This document shows, piece by piece, positions 12,138 to 24,705 of a stretch of DNA of 40,476 nt. Source of the stretch: Actinidia chinensis (taxonomy: Eukaryota > Streptophyta > Magnoliopsida > Ericales > Actinidiaceae); contig VIGQ01001554.1 of assembly GCA_009663005.1 (NCBI GenBank), forward strand, positions 1-40,476, given 5' to 3'. The number at the start of each line of letters is the position of its first letter. Position 1 is the stretch's first letter. The notes beneath the pieces were generated by a model. That model was given only the letters and a program-made list of their open reading frames with translations, was not told the origin of the DNA and searched no databases. A program made the position numbers and the translations under genes.

Positions 12138-15100
12138 CTGGCTTTAATCCAGTTACACTTGGTAGAAAATCCAAGGAAAAGCTAAACCCCCGAACTCGAA
12201 TCGAACGGGGTTCCGAGCTTGTCTAATGTAATTTTTTGAGTACAAGTTAACTCGACTAAAAAAACGCGAGAAGGGATGAGCCGCCTAGTTTGAAGCTCTG
12301 ACGCCTTCACTTGCTTTAATCAGTTTTGCACTTGGTAGAAAAATCGATAGGAAAGCTAGCCAACCGCACGAGGGTTCTGAGCTTGTCCAATGTCATTTTT
12401 TAACAAGTTTAACTGATAAAAGGCAGAAGGGGTTAGCCGGGCTGATATGAAGGCTCCGAACTACCTTCACTGGCTTAATCTAGTTGGCAACTTATTGAAA
12501 TATTCAAGGTAAAGCTACCCAAACGTGAATGATGGTTCCGAGCTTATCCAATGCAATTTTTTACATTTAACTTGATTGAAACGCGAGAAGTGGTTAGTCC
12601 GAGCTGTTTGTAGCCCGAACTGCCTTCATCACTAGCTTTAATCTAGTTTCACTTGATATAAAATCCAAGAAAAAGCTACCCGAACTCGATTGTGGTGTTC
12701 CGTAGCTTGTCCAATGTAATTTTTTTAACAATTAACATCGATTAAAACGCGAGAAGGGATTAGCGACCTGTTTGAATGCTCCGAATTGCCTCACTTACTT
12801 TAATCCAAGAAAAACCTACCCGAACGCGAACGGGGTTCCGAGCTTGTCTAATAGAATTTTTTTATTTACAAGTTGACCTCTATTAAAATGCGAGAAGGGG
12901 TTAGCCCGACTGGTTTTGAACGCTCCGAACTGCCTTCTTCGCTTGCTTTAATCCAGTTGCACTTGGTAAAAATCCATGGAAAGCTAGCTAAACTCGAACG
13001 AGGGTTCCGAGCTGTCTAATGTACATTTGTGTTACAAGTAACTCGATTACAATGCAGAAAGGGTTGCCGAACTGGTTTGCAGGCTCCGAACTGCCTTCGC
13101 TTTTCATTAAGCTATTGCACTTGGTAAAATATCGATGGAAGCTAGCCGAACTTGGAACGATGTTTCGAGCTTGTCTAATGTATTTTTTACCAGTTTAACT
13201 TCGATTAAAATGCGAGAAGGGTAGTAAGCCGAGGCTAGTTGAAGCTCCTAACTTCCTCATTGGTTTTATATCCAAGTTTGCACTTGGTAAAAATCGCTAG
13301 AAAGCTAACCGAACTCGAATGAGGGTTCCGAGCTTGTCCATGTAATTTTTTACAAGTTAACTCGATTAAAACGCGATAAGGGGTTAGCCAAGCTGGTCTG
13401 AACTCCGAACGCTTCACTTGCTTTAATCTAGTTTGCCTGGTAGAAAAATTGATAGGAAATGTTAGCCCGATTCGAACGAGGGTTCCGCTTGTCCAATGGA
13501 ATTTTTACAAGTTAACTCGATTAAAACCGAGAAGGGGTTACCGAGCTGTAATGAAGCTCCGAACTGTCCTTCATTGGCTTTAATCTAGTTTGCACTTGGA
13601 GAAAATCCATGGGAAAGCTAGCCGAACTCGAACGAGGGTTCCGAGCTTGTCTAATCTAATTTTTTTACAAGTTGACTTCGATTAAAAAATGCTGAAGGGG
13701 TTTAGCCGAACTGGTTTGAACTCCGACTTCCTTCGCTTGCTTTTTAATAATCCAGTTGCACTTGGTGGAAAGAATCTATAATAAAGCTAGCCGAACTCGA
13801 ACGGGGTTCCCAGCTTGTCCAATAAATTTTTTACAAGTTAACTTAACTCAATTAAAACGCGAGAAGGGATTAGCCTAGTTAGTTTAAGCTCCGACGCATT
13901 CACTATCTTAATCCAGTTACACTTGGTAGAAAAAAACAGGGAAAGCTACCACCCGAACTCGAAGGAGGGTCCGAGATTGTTCTAATGTAATTTTTTAGCA
14001 AGTTTACCTCAACTAAAACTGTGATAAGGGAAATTAAGCCGACCTAGTTTGAGCTCTGAACTCCTTCCTGGCTTAACCAGTTGCCTTGTAGAAAATCGAT
14101 GTAAAGCCTAGCCGAACTCGAACGAATGGTTCCGATCTTGTCCAATTTAATTTTTTAAAGTTACCTTGATTAAAAGCAAGAATGGGTTAGCCGATCTGGT
14201 ATGAACTCCGAACTACCTTCACTGGCTTAATCTAGTTGCACTTAGTAGAAATATTCAAGGAAAGCTACCCAACTCCAATGAGGGTTCCGAGCTTATAATT
14301 CAATTTTTTTTACAGTTAAAACTTGATTGAAATGCGAGAAGGGGTTATCCGCGCTTTTTGTAGCTCCGAACATTTCCTTCAACTGCTTTAATCTGTTTCA
14401 CTTTGGTAGAAAAATCCAAGAAAAGCTACCGAACTCGATTGAGGTTCCGACCTTGTCCAATGTAATTTTCTCCAAGTTCATCGATTAAAACGCAGAAGGA
14501 TTAGCCGAGCTAGTTTGAAGCTCCGAACTGCCTTCGCTGACTTTAATCCTTGCCACCGGTAGAAAAATCGATAAGAAAGCTAGCCGAACTCGAACGGGGT
14601 TTCCGAGCTTGTCTAATGTAATTTTTTACAAGTTAACTCGATTAAAATGCGAGAAGGGGTTTAGTCCCGCTAGTTGAAGCTCCGAATTGCCTTCACTGGC
14701 TTTAATCCAGTTTGCACGTGGTAGAAAAATCGATAGGAAGCTGGGGCCGAACTCGAACGATGGTTCCGAGCTTATCCATTAATTTGTTTTTACAAGTTTA
14801 CACTCGAAATTAAAAACGCGGAAGGGGTTAGCCAGGCTGGTCTGAAGCTCGAACCGCCTTCACTTGCTTTAATCAGTTGCACTGGTAGAAAAATTGATAT
14901 GAAAGTTAGCCGAACTCGAACGAGGGTTCCGAGCTTGTCCATGTAATTTTTTTCCAAGTTTAACTTTATTAAAAAGCAGAAGTCGTTAGCCGAGCTGGTA
15001 TGAACCCGCACTACCTTCACTGGCTGTTTAATCCAGTTGCACTTGGTGACAAAATCAATAGGAAAGCAGCCGAACTCGAACGATGTTTCTTCTTCTGAGT

Positions 15101-17005
15101 TTGTCGAATAATAATTTTTTACAAGTTAACTCGTTAAAACACGAGAAGGGGTTATGCCAAGCGGTCTGACGCTCGAACTGCCTTCACTTGCTTAATCCAG
15201 TTACACTTGGTAGAAAAATTTTGATAGGAAAGTTAGCCGAACTCGAACGAGGGTTCCGACTTGTCCAATATAATTTTTTTTACAATTAACTTGATTAAAA
15301 AGCAGAAGGGGTTAGCCGAGCTGGTACGCACCTCCGAACTAACCTTCTTCACTGGCTTTATCCAGTTGCACTTAGTAGAAATATCAAAGGAAGCTACCGA
15401 AACCACCCGAACTCCAATGGCGGTTTTCCGAGCTTATCCATGCATTTTTTACAAGTAATTGATTGAAATCGAGAAGGGGTTAGCCGAGCTGTTTTGTAGC
15501 TCCGAACTGCCTTCACTGGCTTTAATCTAGTTGCACTTGTAGAAAAATCCAAGAAAAGCTACCCCTACAAATAAAAACCCGAACTCGATTTGAGGTTCGA
15601 GCTTGTCCAATGTAATTTTTTAAAAGTTAACTCGATAAACGCGAGAAGGGATTAGCCGACCTGTTTTGAAGCTCCGAACTGCCTTCACTTACTTTAATCG
15701 AGTTGCACTTGGTAGAAAAATCCAAGGGAAAGCTAGCTAAACTCGAACGAGGGTTCCGAGCTTGTCTAATATAATTTTTTACAAGTTGACTCGATTAAAA
15801 TGCGAAAAGGGGTTAGCCGAACTGGTTTGAAGCTCCGAACTGCCTTCGCTTGCTTTAATCCAGTTGCACTTGGTGGAAAAATCGATAGGAAAGCTAGCCG
15901 AACTCGAACGAGGGTTTCGAGCTTGTCTAATGTAATTTTTTACAAGTTAACTCGATAAAATGTTTAGGAAGGGTTAGCCAACTAGTTTGAAGCTCCGAAC
16001 TGCCTCACTGGCTTTAATCCAGTTTGCCTGGAGAAAAATCAAGGGAAAGCTAGCCGAACTCGAATTAGGTGGCCGAGCTTGTTCCTATATACTTTTTTAC
16101 AAGTTGACTCGATTAAAATGCGAAAAAGGGGTTAGCCTAACGGTTGAAGCTCCGAACCTGCCTTCGCTTGCTTTAATCCAGTTGCACTTGGTGGAAAAGC
16201 GATAGGAAGCAGCCGAACTCGAACGAGGGTTTCGCGCTGTCTAATGTAATTTTTTACAAGTTAACTCGATAAAATGTGAGAAGGGTTAGCCAACTAGTTT
16301 TTGAAGCTCCGACTGGCTGCCTTCACTGGCTTTAATCCAGTTGCACTGGTAGAAAAATCCAAAGTAAAGCTAGCCGAACTCGAAAGAGGGTTCCCGACTT
16401 GTCTAATATATTTTTTACAAGTTAACTAACATCGATTAAAATGCGAGAAGGGGTTAGCGGACCTGGTTTGAAGCTCCGAACTGCCTTCGCTGACTTTATC
16501 CAGTTGCACTCGGTAGAAAAATCGATAAGAAGCTAGCCAACTCGAACGAGGGTTCTAAGCTTTGTTCTAATTGTAATTTTTTACAAGTTACCCTTCGATT
16601 TAAATCGAGAAGGGGTTAGCCGAGCTAGTTTTGAAGCCCGATTGCCTTCCACTGGCTTTAATATCCAGTTGCACCTTGGTATAAAAATCGATAGGAAAGC
16701 TGGCCCGAACTCGAACGAGAGTTTCCGAACTTTCCAATGTAATTTTTTACAAGTTAACTCGATTAAAACGCGAGAAGGGTTACCAATCTGGTCTGAGCTG
16801 CTCCGACCTGCCTTCACTTGCTTTAATTAATTTAAATCCCAGGTTGCACTGGGTAAGAAAAATTGATAGGAAAGTTAGCCGAACTCGATCGAGGGTTCCA
16901 CAGCTTGTCCAATGGAATTTTCTTACAAGTTTTAACTCGATTAAAACGCGAGAAGGGTAGCCGACGCTGGTATGAACCTCCGAACTGCCTTCATTGGCTT
17001 TATCT

Positions 17006-17025
17006 GGGGTTTTTGGGGGGGGGGG
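17006..17025. repeat. G4-T5-G11 homopolymer insertion in a satellite monomer
   Basis: G4, T5 and G11 interrupt the mark TTTAATCTAGTTGCAC. The structure mirrors the A-C13-A insertion at 12,117 and may have the same, probably technical, origin. Confidence 0.8.
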
Positions 17026-20000
17026 TGCACTTGGTAGAAAACATCCATGGAACAAGCTAGCCGAACATCAAAAACGAGGTTTTCCGAGCTTGTCTAAATA
17101 TAAGTTTTTACAGTTGACTCGATTATAATGGCGAGAAGGGTTAGCCGAACTGGTTTGAAGCTCCGACTGCCTTCGGCTTGTGCTTTGTTCCAGTTTGCAC
17201 TTGGTGGAAAAATCGTAGGAAAGCTAGCCGAATTCGAACTAGGGTTCCGCAGCTTGTCCAATATAATTTTCTTCTGTACAAGTTTAACTCAATTAAAACG
17301 CGAGAAGGGATTAGCCGAGTTAGTAGAACCTCGAACTGCTTCACTCGTTTATTCCAGTTACACTTGGTAGAAAATACAAGGGAAAGCTACCCGACTCGAC
17401 GGTGGTGCTTCCGAGCTTTTCTAATTCAATTTTTTTCACAAGTTTACTCGACTAAAACGGATGAAAGTGGATTATCCGAACTAGATTTGAAGCTCTGAAC
17501 TACCTTCACTGGCTTTAATTTCCAGTTTTGCACTTGGTGTAGAAAATTCGATATGTGCAATCTCTAGCCGAACTCAACGAGGGTTCCGAGCCTTGTTCAA
17601 TGTAATTTTTTACAAGTTAACTTGATTAAACAAGCAAGAAGGGTTAGCCGGCACAGGCTTGACAAGCTCCGAACTACCTTCACTGGCTTAAGCAGTTGCA
17701 CTTAGTAGAAATATAAGGGAAAGCTACCCGAACTCCAATGATGGTTCCATCTTATCCAATGCAATTTTTTACAAGTTAACTTGATTAATGCGATGAGGGT
17801 TAGCCGGCTGTTGTTGTAGCTCCGAACTGCCCTTCACTTGCTTTCATCTAGTTGCACTTGGTAGAAAACTCCAGAGAAAAGCTACCGAACTCGATTGAGG
17901 GTTCCGACCTTGTCCAATGTAATTTTTTAGCAAGTTAACTCGATTAAAAACGCGACGAAGGGATTAGCCGAGCTAGTCATGAATCTTCGAACTGCTTCAC
18001 TGGCTTTAATCCAGTTGCACTTGCGGTAGAAAAATCCAAGGGAAGCTTAGCCAGAACTCGAACGAGGGTTCCGAGCTTGTCTAATATAATTTTTTACAAG
18101 TTGACTCGATTAAAATGCGAAAAGGGTTAGCCGAACTGGTTTGAACTCGAACTGCCTCGCTTGCTTTAATTCCAGTGCACTTGGTGAAAAGCGAAGTAAG
18201 CTAGCCGAATCGACGAGGGTTTTCGAGCTTGTCCTAATGTATTTTTTTACAAGTTAACTCGATTAAAATGTGCGAGGTTAGCCCAAACTAGTTTGAAGGC
18301 TCGAATGCCTCACTGGCTTTAATCCAGTTGCATTGCTTAGAAAAATCCAAGGAAAAGCTAGCCGAACTCGAAGAGGGTTCCGAGCTTGTCTAATATAATT
18401 TTTTACAAGTTAACACTCGATTACAATGCGAGAAGGGAGTTAGCGGAACTGTTTGAAGCTTCCGAACTGCCTTCGCTGACTTTAATCCATTGCACTCGGT
18501 AGAAAAATCGATAAGAAAGCTAGCCGAACTCGAACGAGGGTTCCGAGCTTGTCTATGTAATTTTTTACAAGTTTCACTCGATTAAAATGCGAGAGGGGTT
18601 AAGCCGAGCTAGTTTGAAGCTCCGAATTGCCTCACTGGCTTTAATCCAGTTGCCCTTGGTAGAAAAATCGATAGGAAAGCTGGTCCGAACCTCCACGGGG
18701 TTCCGGCGTCTCCCAATGTAATTTTTTTACAGTTAACTCGATTAAAACGCGAGAAGGGGTTAGCAGCTGGTCTGAAGCTCCAACGCCTTCACTTGCTTTA
18801 ATCCAGTTGCATCTTGGTAGAACATTGATAGGAAAGTTAGCCGAACTCGAACGAGGGTTCCGAGCTTTCCAATGTAATTTTTTACAAGTTAACTTGATTA
18901 AAAAGCAAGAAGTGGTAGCCAGCGGTAATGGAAGTCTCCGAACACCTTCCCTGGCTTTAATCATTTTGGGCCACTGTAGAAAAATCAATATGAAAGCAAA
19001 GCCGAACTCGAACGATGTTCTTTTCTGAGTTTGTGCGAATATAATTTTTTACAAGTTAACTCGATTAAAACGCGAGAAGGGGTTAGCCAAGCTGGTCTGA
19101 AGCTCCGAACTGCCTTCACTTGCTTTAATCCAGTTGCACTTGGTAGAAAAATTGATAGGAAAGTTAGCCGAACTCGAACGAGGGTTCCGAGCTTGTCCAA
19201 TATAATTTTTTACAAGTTAACTTGATTAAAAAGCAAGAAGGGGTTAGCCGAGCTGGTACGAAGCTCCGAACTACCTTCACTGGCTTTAATCCAGTTGCAC
19301 TTAGTAGAAATATTCAAAGGAAAGCTACCCGAACTCCAATGAGGGTTCCGAGCTTATCCAATGCAATTTTTTACAAGTTAACTTGATTGAAATGCGAGAA
19401 GGGGTTAGCCGAGCTGTTTTGTAGCTCCGAACTGCCTTCACTGGCTTTAATCTAGTTGCACTTGGTAGAAAAATCCAAGAAAAAGCTACCCGAACTCGAT
19501 TGAGGGTTCCGAGCTTGTCCAATGTAATTTTTTAAAAGTTAACTCGATTAAAACGCGAGAAGGGGTTAGCCGACCTTTTTTTGAAAGCTCCGAACATGCC
19601 TTCAACTTGCTTTAATCGAGTTGCACTTGGTAGAAAAAATCCAGGGAAGCTAGCTACACTCGAACGCGGGTTCCGATCTTGTCTAATACAATTTTTTACA
19701 AGTTGACTCGATTAAAAATGCGGCGAAAAAGGGGTTAGCCGACTGGTTGAGTACCGAACTGCCTCTTCGTTGCTTTAATCCGTTGCACTTGGTGGAAAAA
19801 ATCGATAGAAAGCTCGGAACTAGAAACGAGGGTCCGACTTGTCCAATGTAATTTTTTACAAGTTGTTAACTCGATAAAATGCGAGAAGGGGTTAGCCGAA
19901 CGGTTGAAGCTCCGAATTGCCTTCACTTGCTTTAATCCAGTGCACTTGGTAGAAAAATCGATAGGAAAGCTAGCCGAACCGAACGGAGAGTTCCGAGCTG

Positions 20001-23000
20001 TCGAATATAATTTTAAAAGTTAACTCGATTTAAAACAGCGGAGAAGGGTTAGCCAACTGGTGTGACCTCCGAACTACCGTCACTTGACTTTAATCCAGTT
20101 GCACTGGTTAGAAAAAATCGATAGGAAAGCTAGCCGAACTCGAACGGAGGGTACGATATTCGAGGCTTGTCTAATGTAATTGTTACAAGGTAACTCGATT
20201 AAATGTGAGAAGGTTAGCCAAACTGTTTGAAGTCGGAACTGCTTCAATGGCTTTAATCCAGTTGATTGGTAGAAAAATCCAAGGGAAAAGCTAGACGAAC
20301 TCGACGAGGGTCCGAGCTTGTCAATATAATTTTTTACAAGTTGACCGATTATTAAAATGCGAAAAAGGGTTAGACGAATGGTTGAAGCTCGAACTGCCTT
20401 CGGCTTCGCTTAATCAGTTGCACTTTGTGGAAAAAACGATAGGGAAAAAAAAGCTAGCCGAACTCGAACGAGGGTTTCGAGCTTGTATATGTAATTTTTT
20501 ACAATTACTCGATAAATGTGAGAAGGTAGCCAAACTAGTTGAAGCTCCGAACTGCCTTCACTGGCTTTAATCCAGGTTGCACTTGGTAGACAAATCCAGG
20601 AAAAAAGCTAGCCGAACTCGAAAAAGGGTCCGACGCTTGTCTCATCTAATTTTTACAAGTTGACTCGATTAAAATGTTTTACGAGAAGGGGTAGCCGAAC
20701 TGGTTTTGAAGAGCTACGAAACTGCCTTCGATGACTTTATCCAGTTGCACCCGGTAGAAAAATCGATACGAAATCTAGCCGAACTCGAACGAGGGTTCCG
20801 AGCTTGTCTAATGTACTTTTTACAAGTTAACGGTTAAAATGCGAGAAGGGGTTAGCCGAGCTAGTGGAGCTCCCGAATTGCCTTCACTGGCTTTAATCCG
20901 TTGCACTTGGTAGAAAAATCATAGGAAAGCTGGCCGAACTCGACCGAGGGTTCACGAGCTTGAGCTTATCAATGTAATTTTTTACAAGTTGACGCTATTA
21001 AAATGAGGAAGGGGTTTAGCCGAACTGGTTGAAGCTCCGAACTGCCTCGCTTGGACTTTTGATCAGTGAACTCGGTAGAAAAATCGATAAGAAAGCTAGC
21101 CGAACTCGAACGAGGGTTCGAGCTTGTCTAAGATACTTTTTACAAGTTAACTCGATTAAAAATGCGAGAAGGGTTTCGACGGACCTAGTTGAAGCTCTGA
21201 ACTGCTTCAACTGGCTTTATCCAGTGCACCTTGGTAGGGAAAAAAAAAACGATAGGAAAGTCGCGAACTCGAACGAGGGGGTTCCTGAGCTGGTCCATAT
21301 AATTTTTTACAACGTTAACTTGATTGTAAAAAGCAGAGGGGTTGGTTTTTTAGCCGAAGATGGTACGAAGATCCGAACTACCTTCACTGCTTTAATCCGT
21401 TGCATAGTAGAAACATTCAAAGCGAAAGCTACCGAACTCCAATGAGGGTTTTTCGAGCTATCCAATGCAATTTTTTACAAGTTAACTTGATGAAATGCGA
21501 AGAAGGGGTTAGCCGAAGCTGTTTTTGTAGGCTAGAATGCATTAAAGGCTTTTAATCTAGGGAACTTGGTAGAAAAATAGAGAAAAATCCAAGAAAAAGC
21601 TACCCGACTCGATGAGGGTGTTACGAGACTTGTCCAATTGTAATTTTTTAAAATATGTGTTTCTAACTCGATTAAAACGCGAGAGAAGGGGATTAGCGGA
21701 CCTGTTTGAAGCCCGACCTGCCCTCACTTGCTTAATCGAGTGGCAAGGTAGAAAAATCCAAGGGAAAGATAGCTAAATCGTGAACGAGGGTTCCGAGCTT
21801 GTCTAAATAATTTTTACAAGTTGACTCGATGTTAAATGCGAAAAGGGGTTAGCCGAATGGTTTGAAGCTCCGAATGCCTTCGCATGCTTTAATCCAGTTG
21901 CACTGAGGAAAAATCGATAGGAAAGCTAGCCGAGCTCGACGAGGGGTTAGAGTGTTAATGTATTTTACAAGTTGACTCGATTAAAAGGCGAGAAGGGGGA
22001 GAAGGGGTTAAGCGAAACTGGTTTGAAGCTCCGAACTGCCCTGCTTGCTTTTCCAGTTGCACTTGGTGGAAAAATAGATAGGAAAGCTGACGAAACTCGA
22101 ACGAGGGTTCCCAGATTGTTCCAATTAATTTTTTAAAGTTAAATAATTAAACGCAAGAAGGGAGATTAGCCGAGTTAGTTTGAAACTCCGAACTGCCTTC
22201 ACTAGCCTTAATCCGTAACTTGGTTAGAAAAATACACGGGAAAGTACCCGAACTCGAAGGAGGGTTTCCGAGCTTGTTCTAATGTAATGTTTACAAGTTA
22301 ACGCGAACCAAAACGCGAGAAGGATTTAGGCCGACTAGTTTGAACTCTGAACTGCCTTCACTGGCTGTAATCCCAGTTGCCCTTGTCGCAAAATCGATAG
22401 GGGAAAGCTAGCCGAACTCGAACGAGGGTTCCGAGCTTGTCCAATATTAATTTTGACAAGTTAACTTGATTAAAAAGCAAGAAGGGTTAGCCGAGCTGGA
22501 CGACGCTCCGAACTACCTTCACTGCTTTAATCAGTTGCACTAGTAGTAGAAATATTCAAAGGAAAGCTACCGAACTCCAATGAGGGTTCCGAGCTCATCC
22601 CATGCAATTTTTTTTACAAGTTAACTTGATTGAAAGCGAGAAGGCGGTTAGCCGAGCTGTTTTTAGCTCCGACTGCCTCAATGGCTTTAATTCTAGTGCA
22701 CTTGTAGAATAGACAAATCCAGAAAAAGCTACACGAACCCGATTGAGGGTTCGAGTTGTCCAATGCTAATTTTTACAAGTTAACTCGATTAAAACTCGAG
22801 CATGAGCGAAGAGAAGGGATTAGCCGACCTGTTTGAAGCCCCGAACTGTCTTCACTGCTTTAATCTCGTTGCACTTGGTATAAAAATCCAAGGGAAAGTA
22901 GCTAAACGACGAGGGTTGTCCGAGCTTGTCGAATGTAATTTTTACAAGTTAACTGATTAAAAGCGAGAAGAACGGGTTAGAATAAGGCCGTTAGCCAAGT

Positions 23001-23199
23001 GGGCCTGAAGCATTCCGACCTGCTCACTTGACTTTATCCAGTGCACTGGTAGAAAAAGTGATAGAAAGTTAGCCGAACTCGAACGCGGGCGGGGTCCGAG
23101 CTTGTCCCAGTCATTTTACAAGTGACTTGATTAAAAAGCAAGAGGGGTTAGCCGAGCTGGTTGAAGCTCCGAACTCCTTCACTGTTTAATCCAGTGCAA

Positions 23200-23420
23200 T
23201 TAGTAGAAATATTCAAGTTAAGTCGATTAAAAATGCGATAAGGGGTTAGTAGAGCTGGTATGAAGCCCGAAACTGCCTCACTTGTTTAATCGGTTACACT
23301 TGGTAAAAAATCCAAGGGAAAGTTGGTCGTCGAAATTAAGAGGTTCCGGCTTGTCGCATGAGATTTTACAAGTACAGGTGAGAAGGGGTTAGCCGAGTTC
23401 GTAAGAAGCACGAACTGGTT
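23200..23420. repeat. Degenerate right edge of the satellite array
   Basis: The last units fall apart stepwise. At about 23,205-23,225 the mark AGTAGAAATATTCAA is joined directly to GTTAAGTCGATT, deleting roughly 60 bp at a CAA shared by both sides. The following unit is strongly diverged, and the last recognisable piece (GAGAAGGGGTTAGCCGAG, 23,380-23,397) fades before 23,420. Confidence 0.8.
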
Positions 23421-24300
23421 TGGTTTTCATCCATTTAATTTAAGCGAAAACTCAAAATGGAGAAGATAGGTGAGCTCGTTCCATGGTATTTTTCGTTAAT
23501 TGATGTCCGATTCCATTTTGCAAAGGCTCAAAGCGCTAGACAGCGAATAGATCCGCATTTTTATTTCATACAAGAAGAGGCTATTAGATACAACAAAACT
23601 TCAAAAGTACAATCACAAACTCGGAAATACAGGGCAACACCCGAAAACGAGCTTCAGCCATTTCTATTCTGAATGATAATGGAACCACTTCGGTCATCGA
23701 GTACTTACAAGAAGCGCAGCAGCTTGTGGATAGTTGCCTCGAAGATAAGGCAATGGGGCCCACAAGGGGCATCGTGGATTCGGTGAAGCTGATTGAAGGT
23801 GATGTAGAGGCCCAACTCAACCAAACCACTAGTGCGGGCTGAACAGGTTTGAAGCGTGAGCTAAAGAGCTTTTGGGAACAGAAAGAAGCTTTCAAACTAC
23901 AGCGCTTTTGAGAAACAAATGGGCCGGCACGGAAGCATCTGCCAATCCAACCAAGTCCAAGATACAATTTACGGACAACAGCAATCTTGATTCCCTAGAA
24001 TGTGCAGAGGTTTCTAAGAATGGAAGCAGCAAGAGGCAGAAGACAAAACACATTTGTTGCCGAGCAGACGACTATCCTGGAAGAGGATATTATTCAAATG
24101 ATGTTGGAAGTGTTCACCAAACCAGGGTTATGGTCCGTATTAAAGGCTCTCGAAAGGCAACGAAGTGCCTACCACCAGGCGGAGTTATTAGACTCAATTA
24201 ATGCGCGTTTAAACGCACCGGAAAGGGACTACAGGACTCAAGAGCCAGTCAAACGACGCTTCATTGTCGAGGTGGGAGCATATGAACGTGGATCATGACG
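23421..24300 (+). pseudogene. Unidentified, probably broken protein-coding region (three ORF pieces)
   Basis: Three plus-strand reading frames follow each other directly outside the satellite. The first (ATG at 23,457, 71 codons) begins MEKIGELVPWYF. A second frame, open from about 23,590 to 23,842, has no ATG of its own near its start and reads through SAISILNDNGTTSVIEYLQE. A third (ATG at 24,002, stop at 24,298) contains LEEDIIQMMLEVF and a charged end. The amino-acid make-up of pieces two and three, rich in Glu, Gln, Leu and Ser with helix-like spacing, looks more like real protein than chance, and they overlap as if separated by frameshifts or short introns. I do not recognise the family. 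The stops between them may be sequence errors. A gag-like or host regulatory protein are both possible, with no motif to decide. Confidence 0.3.
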
Positions 24301-24705
24301 CTTCATTGACCTGAGTGGGACCCGGTCACAAACAACCATTATTACAAAACACGGGCGGGTCCAGCGCAACTCACACATAGGAATGGGAAGCGTGCTTATG
24401 AATCTGGATGAACTGGAATCAGCATAATGTAATGACTCAAGGGGGAAGATCTTCCTTGACAAGAAATAAAGTTGCAAAAACGATGATTTAACCGAGATCA
24501 AAGCGCATTAGAAATGGAAAAGGAAAATAGTCAGATCCTTTTCTTCTATTGGACCAAAAATCACGGTATTGGTTAGTTCAAATCTTGTCCAAAACAGTAA
24601 TGTGTACAGAAATCAACAAGAATAAAATCTGATTCGAAAGCGGGAAAAAAAGCCATTCAAAGGAATGTTCTTAAATGAGGTTTCAAACTTCGGCTTTCAG
24701 ATCGG
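24301..24705. other. Intergenic stretch, nothing recognised
   Basis: AT-leaning sequence with short A-rich runs. No ORF, repeat or motif that I can support. Confidence 0.5.

Larger units (their letters stand above)
8600..23215. repeat. Mosaic higher-order repeat region, spacing mostly 7 or other whole monomers
   Basis: A recognisable monomer pair recurs: one monomer with AAATATTCAA and TTATCCAATGCAATTTT, followed by one with TGTAGCTCC in place of TGAAGCTCC. The second mark lies near 8,731, 11,491, 12,610, 14,360, 15,495, 17,815, 19,421, 21,526 and 22,664. The gaps are about 2,760, 1,119, 1,750, 1,135, 2,320, 1,606, 2,105 and 1,138 bp, or about 17, 7, 11, 7, 14, 10, 13 and 7 monomers. Three of eight gaps are seven monomers (1,127 bp) and one is about twice that, with other whole-number gaps between. 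This fits an array grown by unequal exchange of multi-monomer blocks. Confidence 0.75.
1..23420. repeat. Satellite DNA array, 161-bp monomer, about 145 head-to-tail copies
   Basis: The same unit repeats without change of orientation from the first base to about 23,420. Where the sequence is clean the period is exactly 161 bp: GTTAACTCGATT-type unit starts fall at 10,104, 10,265, 10,426, 10,587 and 10,748. Each unit has an A/T-rich start (GTTAACTCGATTAAAA), a GC-richer middle with the marks TTAGCCGAGCT, AAGCTCCGAACTGCC and TTTAATCCAGTTGCAC, then CTCGAACGAGGGTTCC, and ends in a short T run (AATTTTTTACAA). The length is in the nucleosomal range typical of plant centromeric and heterochromatic satellites; whether this one is centromeric cannot be told from sequence. 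All short ORFs here are translations of the repeat; 161 is not a multiple of three, so the frame changes in every unit. The array runs off the left edge of the window. Confidence 0.97.

Noticed and set aside
1..23420. Dozens of 60-140-codon ORFs with repeated phrases such as LTPSRVLIELTCKKLH
   Set aside because: They are translations of the satellite on either strand. The 161-bp period breaks the frame in every unit, and their lengths follow local indels.
1..23420. CRISPR-like or rDNA/5S-like tandem array
   Set aside because: There are no unique spacers between repeats; the whole unit is repeated. No 5S or other rRNA motif was recognised in the monomer.
1..23420. CENP-B box in the satellite
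   Set aside because: No match to the core pattern TTCG....A..CGGG was seen in the monomer, and plants are not known to use one.
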